Shown: positions 58,379 through 64,000 of the stretch, one piece after another
Position numbering within the stretch: the first letter of the stretch is position 1
Layout: the number at the start of each line of letters is the position of its first letter
Assembly: GCA_016286385.1 (NCBI GenBank)
Contig: JAEESO010000002.1
Span: 185,346-249,345, forward strand
Reading direction: 5' to 3'
Length of the DNA: 64,000 bases
DNA from: Bacteroidales bacterium
Lineage (GTDB): Bacteria > Bacteroidota > Bacteroidia > Bacteroidales > UBA932
Made by a program: the position numbers and the translations under genes
The notes under the pieces: generated by a model
Database searches by the model: none
Told to the model about the DNA's origin: nothing
The model's input: the letters and a program-made list of their open reading frames with translations, nothing else

Positions 58379-58828
58379 TTATCTGTTCTTTGAATCCATA
58401 CAAATTGTCACGGGGCCGTCGTTCACAAGCGCCACTTTCATATCGGCCCCAAACTCCCCTGTCCCAACGGGTTTGCCGATAGCCCCAGACATTGCGGCGC
58501 AGAACTTCTCATACATAGGCACGGCAAGTTCATGCCCCGCTGCCTCTATATATGACGGCCGATTCCCCTTTTTTGTTAAAGCCATCAGCGTAAACTGGCT
58601 CACAACAATGATGTCTCCGCCCGTTTCCACCACGCTCCGGTTCATAACACCCTCCTCATCCGGGAAAATCCGCAGCGCCGCCGCCTTCTTCACAAGGTAG
58701 TCTATGTCCTCCTGAGAGTCCTCGTGCCCCACCCCAAGAAGAATCAGAAGCCCCGGGCCGATTGCACTCTTCACCTTCCCCTCAATTGTCACCGACGCCG
58801 ACGCCACCCGCTGAATCACTGCACGCAT
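58379..58828 (-). CDS. dtd: D-aminoacyl-tRNA deacylase
   Basis: 149 residues. [43 protein letters not shown] (SQFTL motif) and [20 protein letters not shown] (GP cis-Pro region with NDGPVT near the end) are Dtd signatures. It hydrolyses D-aminoacyl-tRNA esters. The gene is 18 nt upstream of YccF and 12 nt downstream of the HTH gene, so one operon is likely. Confidence 0.93.
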   Translation of the reverse strand: MRAVIQRVASASVTIEGKVKSAIGPGLLILLGVGHEDSQEDIDYLVKKAAALRIFPDEEGVMNRSVVETGGDIIVVSQFTLMALTKKGNRPSYIEAAGHELAVPMYEKFCAAMSGAIGKPVGTGEFGADMKVALVNDGPVTICMDSKNR

Positions 58829-58840
58829 AGTTTCAAAAGT

Positions 58841-59047
58841 TTATATCATCAGTCTTATCCTGCCCTCGGACTTTACGAAAGTCTCCGGGTGGGACATAAT
58901 AACGGCGTACACCTGCTTGTCAGTCACCGGCTGCCCGTCCCTGCGGACACAAAGGCCCCTGGCATTGATTTCCCGGGCAATCTGCTCCGTCCGCATCCCG
59001 TACCCGGAACTTGCCAGGAGGTACACTATGGCTTCTTCAATTTTCAT
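58841..59047 (-). CDS. Small HARE-HTH-like winged-helix protein
   Basis: 68 residues. EEAIVYLLASSGYGMRTEQIAREINARGLCVRRDG then YAVIMSHPETFVKSEGRIRLM fits the HB1/ASXL/restriction-endonuclease (HARE) winged helix: helix, conserved Gly, two more helices, then a beta-wing. It may bind DNA or RNA polymerase. It is the first gene before dtd; a GGCCGAT word lies 3 nt upstream of its ATG, in the non-coding leader. Confidence 0.7.
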   Translation of the reverse strand: MKIEEAIVYLLASSGYGMRTEQIAREINARGLCVRRDGQPVTDKQVYAVIMSHPETFVKSEGRIRLMI

Positions 59048-59277
59048 AGGCCGATAAACATTTCCGTCTCAAAGTTACGTATTATTTGGTAAACTCCGCA
59101 CATCCCCTCCCTTGTAATGCCGATTGGGTGGAGCCCAAATCGCTGGCACTCAATAACTTACAGAATCTTCTGGTATTATTTCTTCTCCCAAATGATTCCA
59201 TAAACGCCTGTGTAACAATAACTTACCCCCCCCCCGTTTGCGGCATAGAAATAGAAAAACCATCCTGGTAGTGACAT
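59048..59277. other. Gap with a C10 tract and a terminator-like hairpin
   Basis: No gene is seen. CGATTGGG-TGGAG-CCCAAATCG (59121-59142) forms a hairpin, and a run of ten C bases lies about 59226-59235. Short minus-strand ORFs extending into the IS are not credible. The IS element starts at the right edge. Confidence 0.6.
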
Positions 59278-59317
59278 GACCCCCGAAAGTTAGACAAAAA
59301 ACTTTCGGGGTTTTGTT

Positions 59318-59848
59318 ATGCGCAAAAAACACACTTATGAAGACCGCCTCAAGTATATGAAGTTGCTTGAGGATGGTTATTCCGTCAAACACATCGCCAC
59401 TCGTTATGGTATATCCCACCATCTGCTAAATGTATTGTGGGGAAAGTATCAACAGGATGGGCCGTCAGGATTGATTAAAAAGCAAAACATTCGTTCTGAC
59501 GGATCGTATCGGGAGATGGTTCTGCGGGATATTGAGAACAATTGTTTAACTTTGTGCGAGGCGGCAATCAAGTACAACGTAAGCGTTGACCGGATAATGT
59601 TCTGGAGGCGAATGGCGAGGGAATCTGGTTATGATGCCTTGTATGAGACTAAGCGTAGAGGCCGCCCACCAAAGGATATGGGAAGGCCCAAGAAAAAGAA
59701 ACCAGAGGAGATGACGGAACTGGAGCGGCTCAGATATGAGAATGAGCGGCTCCGGGCCGAGAATGCTCTGTTAAAAAAAGTGAGGGCCTTAGTCGAAGAA
59801 AGGGAAGCCCGTCTGCGCGAGATTGGGCGGAAGCCATCGAAGGACTAA
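59318..59848 (+). CDS. IS3-family transposase OrfA
   Basis: 176 residues. The N-terminal helix-turn-helix (LEDGYSVKHIATRYGISHHLLNVL) recognises the IS ends; a second HTH-like segment follows, and the C-terminal ERLRYENERLRAENALLKKVRALVEE is a leucine-zipper for oligomerisation. The A7 run at 59773-59779 (TTAAAAAAAG) lies in this zipper and would let ribosomes shift -1 into the orfB frame, which is open from there to its stop. Confidence 0.9.
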   Translation: MRKKHTYEDRLKYMKLLEDGYSVKHIATRYGISHHLLNVLWGKYQQDGPSGLIKKQNIRSDGSYREMVLRDIENNCLTLCEAAIKYNVSVDRIMFWRRMARESGYDALYETKRRGRPPKDMGRPKKKKPEEMTELERLRYENERLRAENALLKKVRALVEEREARLREIGRKPSKD

Positions 59849-59889
59849 GGCCGGAACATGACCTTGACCTCCTTCTGGAGCTCAAGGGG

Positions 59890-60678
59890 ATGGCTCGTTC
59901 AACGTTCTATTATCACACCAAGCGACTCGGACAGCCCGATGGCTATGAAGCCGTCAGGAAGCGTATCCGTGCGATATACGACAAGCATCATGGCCGATAT
60001 GGATACCGGCGCATCACGGCACAGCTACGCAATGAAGGCTTGGAGATCAATCACAAGACCGTGCAGAAACTGATGGGGCAGATGTCACTGAAAGCCAAAC
60101 GGAAGAAGCAGCACTATCGCTCATATAAGGGAGAGCTGGGAAAGATTGCCCCTAATGTGCTTGACAGGGACTTCAAAGCCATGGCGCCGAATCAGAAATG
60201 GACCACCGATGTCACCCAGGTAAAGATAAAGGACAGAAAGTTATACTTGTCACCGATCCTGGATATGTTCAACGGTGAAGTAGTATCCTACGTAATCTCC
60301 ACCAGCCCGGATCTAAAGATGGTCCTGACGATGCTGGACAAGGCCTTCAAGAAAAGGGATATACAAGGCAATCTGATCTTTCATTCGGATCAAGGCTGGC
60401 ATTATCAGCATAAACGATATCAGAAAGCCTTGGAAGACAGGCATATAACACAGAGCATGTCACGAAAGGGCAACTGTCTGGACAACGCCATGATGGAGAA
60501 CTTCTTTGGCCTGATGAAGAATGAATTGCTATATTTGCAGGAGTGGGACTCTATCGACCAGTTCAAAAAAGCTCTCCGGACATATATCCGGTACTACAAC
60601 AACGATAGAATCAAACTGAGGCTAAAAGGAAAGAGCCCGGTGCAATACCGAGCTCTGTTCCAATCTAAGGCCTCGTAA
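59890..60678 (+). CDS. IS3-family transposase OrfB (DDE integrase)
   Basis: 262 residues from ATG 59890, but the frame is open without a stop back past the A7 run at 59773, so the product is more probably an OrfAB fusion. The DDE residues are visible: TTDVTQVK (Asp), FHSDQGWHY (Asp), and MENFFGLMKNELLY (Glu). The MARSTFYYHTKRL start is typical of the IS150 group. No frameshift or stop damages it. Confidence 0.9.
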   Translation: MARSTFYYHTKRLGQPDGYEAVRKRIRAIYDKHHGRYGYRRITAQLRNEGLEINHKTVQKLMGQMSLKAKRKKQHYRSYKGELGKIAPNVLDRDFKAMAPNQKWTTDVTQVKIKDRKLYLSPILDMFNGEVVSYVISTSPDLKMVLTMLDKAFKKRDIQGNLIFHSDQGWHYQHKRYQKALEDRHITQSMSRKGNCLDNAMMENFFGLMKNELLYLQEWDSIDQFKKALRTYIRYYNNDRIKLRLKGKSPVQYRALFQSKAS

Positions 60679-60759
60679 CTAATGTTAAACCGTCCAACTT
60701 TTGGGGGTCACATCAGACAGAGCGGGTTTTTTCTTTTGAGACAACGGGTACCCCTACCT

Positions 60760-60845
60760 GGGTTTCAGGAATTCCTCCGGGGTGTTGCGGTAGACGTTGC
60801 CGTAGAAGGCGTCGTTGTACAGGCCGGCTGAATCCCAGTTTGAGA
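60760..60845 (-). pseudogene. Short C-terminal gene remnant
   Basis: On the minus strand the frame FFSNWDSAGLYNDAFYGNVY then RNTPEEFLKPR and TAG is coding-like, but it is preceded directly by an in-frame TGA and has no start, so it looks like the last 31 codons of a lost gene. I do not recognise the parent family. The remaining bases of the gap between the IS and mntP (60710-60868) show only a T-rich stretch (GGGTTTTTTCTTTT) that could be an old terminator. Confidence 0.35.
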
Positions 60846-60868
60846 AGAAGAATCAAGAGGAAAAACGT

Positions 60869-61438
60869 TTATTGTAGTGTATGTTCTATAAGTATTTTAA
60901 TGCCGATTCCTATGAGGATAAGGCCTCCGAATATTTCCGGCTTGACCTTCCGGGTGACAACGTCCCCGAAGCGCACTCCAAGGGCAAAGCCAATGAGACT
61001 CATCACAAATGAGGCGGCGCCTATAAGGGCAAGCGGAGTCCATAACTGAGACACCTCATTATATCCCGTGCACGCGAATGAAATACCAATAGCAAGGGCA
61101 TCTATACTGGTTGCCACGGCAAGGAGAAGCTGGGATTTAAGCCCGTAAGGGTCAATGGTTTTGTCTTCCTCTTTCTTGAAGGCATCGGCAATCATTTCTA
61201 TGCCGATAAAAGCTAGCAGACCAAACGCAATCCAGTGGTCTACCGCCTCCAGATATGCCGAGAAACGGCTTGTAAGGAGCCAGCCGATAAAGGGCATGAG
61301 CGCCTGAAAAAGCCCAAAGAGAAAAGCCAGGCGCATCATCAGCCCGGCTTTGTATTTCCCTGTAATGACCCCGCAGACAACAGAGACTGTGAAACAGTCC
61401 ATGGCCAGTGCAAGGGCCAGTAAAATCAGTTCTAACAT
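60869..61438 (-). CDS. mntP: Manganese efflux pump MntP
   Basis: 189 residues with six helices. MLELILLALALAMDCFTVSVVCG and the paired AVATSIDALAIGISFA carry the conserved Asp residues (AMD and SID) of MntP. It exports Mn2+ through the inner membrane. No yybP-ykoY riboswitch is seen upstream, since it directly follows the Na/Pi symporter gene without a gap, indicating co-transcription. Confidence 0.92.
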   Translation of the reverse strand: MLELILLALALAMDCFTVSVVCGVITGKYKAGLMMRLAFLFGLFQALMPFIGWLLTSRFSAYLEAVDHWIAFGLLAFIGIEMIADAFKKEEDKTIDPYGLKSQLLLAVATSIDALAIGISFACTGYNEVSQLWTPLALIGAASFVMSLIGFALGVRFGDVVTRKVKPEIFGGLILIGIGIKILIEHTLQ

Positions 61439-63133
61439 TTATGCTTCTGGTGCATTTTTGGTGGGAGAAGGTCCAAGCCTGGATTCTGCCACATTTATGA
61501 TGTAGTCACCGGTTTGTTCGCACTCCCCTATGAGGTCACTGAAGATATTGCCTTCGTCGTAGCTGTAGGCGCCGTGGTCAAGCTTTTCAACGTTCATCTG
61601 TTTGAGACGGTTGCGGCAGGCGTTGATATTTTTTTCGGCCTCCATGCAGTAATCAATGCTTATATCCTCCTTGTGGCCGCCCAGGGCAAGGTTCATGCGG
61701 TTGAGAGCAGTGTCAATGAGGGAGAACATTTCCTGCACGCCGGCTTCCAGTTGATTGTTGAAGGTGATCTTCTGGTCACGCTTACGCTTGAGGATACGGG
61801 CAAGGTTGAAGTTGCTGTCGCCAAGGGATTCAAGCTCACTGATGGAACGGAGCATGCCGCGGATCTTGGCCTTGGTCTCATCTGAAAGGTGGGCGTCTCC
61901 TACCTCTCCAAGGTATTTGCCAATCTCGTTCTCCATCTGGTCACTCATCTCCTCTCCCTTCTTGATGCGCTCAAACAGGGCGTCGAAGGCTTTTTCATCG
62001 GCCGTAACATAAAGCTCCTTCACAAGGCCGAACATACGCTGCATCTTCTCTCCAAACACTGCAATCTCCTTCTGGGCCTGGAAAACGGAAAGTTCCGGAG
62101 TTTTCATGATACCGCTGCGGATATACTGAAGGCGGAATTCGTCTTCTTCGTCGGTCTTCTTGGGCTTGATGATAAGGCACACAAACTTTTCAATCTGGGG
62201 AATGAACCAGATGAGAACAGCCGTATTGATGACGTTGAAGCAGGTATGGAAGGTTGCAAGGGCAAAGGAAAGCTGCGTTGCGTTCTGTTCCGCTGCGGTA
62301 GGATCCATTCCAACAATGCTGCAGACCATCCTCACAAACGGGAAGAAGAATATGAGCACCCAGATAACGCCGAAGACGTTGAACAGAAGGTGCGCCATAG
62401 CCGTGCGGCGTGCCTGCGTATTTGCGCTCATTGCCGCCAGGTTTGCGGTAACGGTGGTGCCGATATTCTCACCCATAACCAGCGCAATACCCTGATAGAT
62501 GGTGATGGCTCCGGTGGCGCAGAGAACCATTGTGATGGCCATGAGGGCGGCGGAACTCTGGACCATTGCGGTAAGGATGGTGCCTATGAGAAGGAACAGC
62601 AGGATAGTGCCGTAATTGGTCTGGAAGCTTGCAAAGAAGTCCACCACGGCGGGTTTACTGGCAAGGTCCATCTCCACGCCGGTGGCTTTGAGCATGCCAA
62701 GGGCAAAGAGGAGGAAAGACAGTCCGAAGAGGAAATCTCCAATATACCTGTGCTTACCCAGCTGGATTAGGATGATACCCACAACAAAGGCCGGCCATAC
62801 AATGTTTGTGACATTGAATGAGAAACCGGCCGACATGATCCATGCGCTCAGCGTGGTACCTATATTGGCACCCATGATCACGGAAATTGCCTGGCTCAGG
62901 GTAAGGAGAGCGGCATTCACGAAGGAAACCGTCATAACGGTGGTTGCGGCCGATGACTGTACGGCTACGGTCACAAGGGCACCTGTGGCAACGCCGGAGA
63001 AACGGTTTTTGGTCATGGAGCCAAGCAGGTGGCGGAGCTGGGGACCTGCCATTTTCTGGAGGGCCTCACTCATCACCTTCATGCCGAATATGAGAAGGGC
63101 GATTGAGCCCAACAGCTTCAGTACGATAAGCAT
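61439..63133 (-). CDS. Na/Pi cotransporter with PhoU-like C domain
   Basis: 564 residues from ATG 63133 (MLIVLKLLGSIALLIFGMKVMSEAL); the longer ORF start passes through the promoter region and was rejected. The two inverted repeats with QSSAATTVMTVSFVNAALLTL and QSSAALMAITMVLCATGAI are the NptA/Na-Pi family signatures. After about residue 350 comes a PhoU-like helical domain (MKTPELSVFQAQKEI... GEEMSDQMENEIGKYL). It imports phosphate with Na, or senses it. The mntP gene follows directly. Confidence 0.9.
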   Translation of the reverse strand: MLIVLKLLGSIALLIFGMKVMSEALQKMAGPQLRHLLGSMTKNRFSGVATGALVTVAVQSSAATTVMTVSFVNAALLTLSQAISVIMGANIGTTLSAWIMSAGFSFNVTNIVWPAFVVGIILIQLGKHRYIGDFLFGLSFLLFALGMLKATGVEMDLASKPAVVDFFASFQTNYGTILLFLLIGTILTAMVQSSAALMAITMVLCATGAITIYQGIALVMGENIGTTVTANLAAMSANTQARRTAMAHLLFNVFGVIWVLIFFFPFVRMVCSIVGMDPTAAEQNATQLSFALATFHTCFNVINTAVLIWFIPQIEKFVCLIIKPKKTDEEDEFRLQYIRSGIMKTPELSVFQAQKEIAVFGEKMQRMFGLVKELYVTADEKAFDALFERIKKGEEMSDQMENEIGKYLGEVGDAHLSDETKAKIRGMLRSISELESLGDSNFNLARILKRKRDQKITFNNQLEAGVQEMFSLIDTALNRMNLALGGHKEDISIDYCMEAEKNINACRNRLKQMNVEKLDHGAYSYDEGNIFSDLIGECEQTGDYIINVAESRLGPSPTKNAPEA

Positions 63134-63224
63134 ATGGTTAAGGTTAGGGTTTATCCTTACAAATATACCATTTTTCAGGGAAACATCCTTATTTTTTTGT
63201 ACCTTAGCGCGTAAGATTTTTGCC

Positions 63225-63533
63225 ATGCATCCCAAATTCATATTGGTATCAGAACCTCAGAGCCCTCTTACAGGAACTTTTGTGTATGGAATGGTATTCC
63301 AGCACAAGGACCTTGTGAAGGGCTATGTGAAGGTACATGGAGGCGGCTGGTACAATAAGGACGATGCCGCCAAAACAATGACTCTTTACGGCAGTTCAGG
63401 AGACTACGGAGCCCCCAGGCTTTCCTTCCTTAACAGGATTCCGGAAGAGCTCAGGGGCTACAGGTTCTTCTACTCCCCCATCTGGGGCCTTCCCGGCAAT
63501 GAACTTGACCTCACTGATGTAGAATGGATATAA
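63225..63533 (+). CDS. Unknown 102-residue protein
   Basis: Starts at ATG 63225 (MHPKFILVSEPQSPLTGTFVYG); the long ORF in the track begins antisense to the symporter and is a shadow. No signal or membrane helix. The sequence is rich in Gly, Tyr and Phe (VKVHGGGWYNKD, GDYGAPRLSFLNRIP) and looks like a compact beta protein. I do not recognise it. A promoter-like TACCTTAG lies about 20 nt upstream. It ends next to the rRNA operon terminator, convergent with it. Confidence 0.6.
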   Translation: MHPKFILVSEPQSPLTGTFVYGMVFQHKDLVKGYVKVHGGGWYNKDDAAKTMTLYGSSGDYGAPRLSFLNRIPEELRGYRFFYSPIWGLPGNELDLTDVEWI

Positions 63534-63536
63534 CGA

Positions 63537-63568
63537 AGAAGCCCCGGTCGATTACTCGATCGGGGCTT
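63537..63568 (-). terminator. Terminator of the rRNA operon
   Basis: GAAGCCCCG(G/A)TCG and its complement form a 13-bp stem with a G:U pair and a 6-nt loop, between 5S and the convergent 63225 gene. It is usable in both directions, with a T-run on the minus strand just before it. Confidence 0.75.
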
Positions 63569-63575
63569 CCAAAAA

Positions 63576-63685
<110 letters not shown>

Positions 63686-63763
63686 AATATGTTACTTGAG
63701 AGAATATTTCAAGGAAACATCCGATAGATTTCGCTTCAATCGGCAGTTATCTTTCTATAAGAG

Positions 63764-64000
<237 letters not shown>

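Larger units (their letters stand above)
59278..60709 (+). mobile_element. IS3-family insertion sequence (IS150-like), intact
   Basis: The ends GACCCCCGAAAGTTAGAC and, inverted, GACCCCCAAAAGTTGGAC match in 16 of 18 positions. A perfect 4-bp target duplication ACAT flanks the 1432-bp element. Two overlapping genes for an OrfAB transposase are intact, with an A7 slippery run between them. An alternative reading puts the tips at TG...CA with a 2-bp CA repeat. The perfect flanks suggest recent insertion. It carries one GGCCGAT word, near 59992. Confidence 0.9.

Noticed and set aside
61439-63133. Manganese riboswitch before mntP
   Set aside because: mntP starts directly after the symporter stop with no leader space for a riboswitch.
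63686-63763. tRNA between 23S and 5S
   Set aside because: The 78-nt spacer has no cloverleaf; it shows only AT-rich spacer sequence.

Overview
The window is a chromosomal segment from a member of the Bacteroidota, most likely order Bacteroidales. The evidence is repeated Bacteroidota-type -7 promoter boxes (TAnnTTTG), families common in that order (DUF4301, DUF4954, DUF4250, SO_0444-type permease, LolA/MMPL aryl-polyene-type genes), moderate GC and little Shine-Dalgarno signal. Genus and family cannot be decided from the sequence alone. Most of the window is dense, tightly overlapping operons. It ends in an rRNA operon (5S and the 3' end of 23S, minus strand).

Layout. 1-6.0 kb (+): end of an MMPL exporter, then fakA, fakB, a GNAT-like protein, plsX and an acyl carrier protein, an apparent fatty-acid activation route into acyl-ACP and phospholipid. 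6.0-7.7 kb (-): TGS/uridine-kinase-like protein. 7.7-22.5 kb (almost all -): an aryl-polyene/flexirubin-like cluster with an acyltransferase, AMP ligase, esterase, MMPL exporter fused to a PlsC acyltransferase, GT2, two hotdog dehydratases, LolA-like carrier, small DMT transporter, two complete and two partial ketosynthases, two ACPs, an LpxL-like acyltransferase and a methyltransferase. 22.5-25.5 kb: deoxyhypusine-synthase-like gene with a small AraC-type regulator, an unknown gene, and a 2-hydroxyacid dehydrogenase. 25.6-38.4 kb (-): one long operon, pdxB-DUF4301-citD-citE-citF-citX-DUF4954-citC/G fusion-aconitase-isocitrate dehydrogenase, linking 2-oxoglutarate, citrate, oxaloacetate and acetate. 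38.6 kb: tRNA-Ala(GGC). 39-47 kb: DinB, small proteins, HIRAN protein, YqeY, acetyltransferase, two hydrolases, phosphatase, APH-like kinase. 47-50.6 kb (-): probable metal operon (permease with HMA domain, His/Cys-rich protein, TonB receptor). 50.6-51.3 kb: repeat array and gene remnant. 51.3-59 kb: lipoproteins, a PEP-synthase-like enzyme with a partner protein, two small phosphatase/flavin-type enzymes, Dtd. 59.3-60.7 kb: an intact IS3-family element. 60.9-63.5 kb: MntP, Na/Pi symporter, a small unknown.

The most unusual signals are not genes. (1) Two 59-nt palindromic elements sit inside the citC/G coding sequence. They are read in different frames, and their outer stems differ in sequence yet still pair (compensatory changes). 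(2) A second palindrome, 46 nt long, occurs once as an intergenic terminator-like hairpin and once inside the same citC/G coding sequence. These resemble protein-invading palindromic elements. (3) The 7-mer GGCCGAT/ATCGGCC occurs about 100 times by my hand count where roughly 9 are expected from composition, in several reading frames and in a leader, suggesting a functional genome-wide word. (4) A six-copy 52-bp tandem repeat replaces the 5' part of a cupin gene, and its seed also occurs as a single copy 36 kb away.
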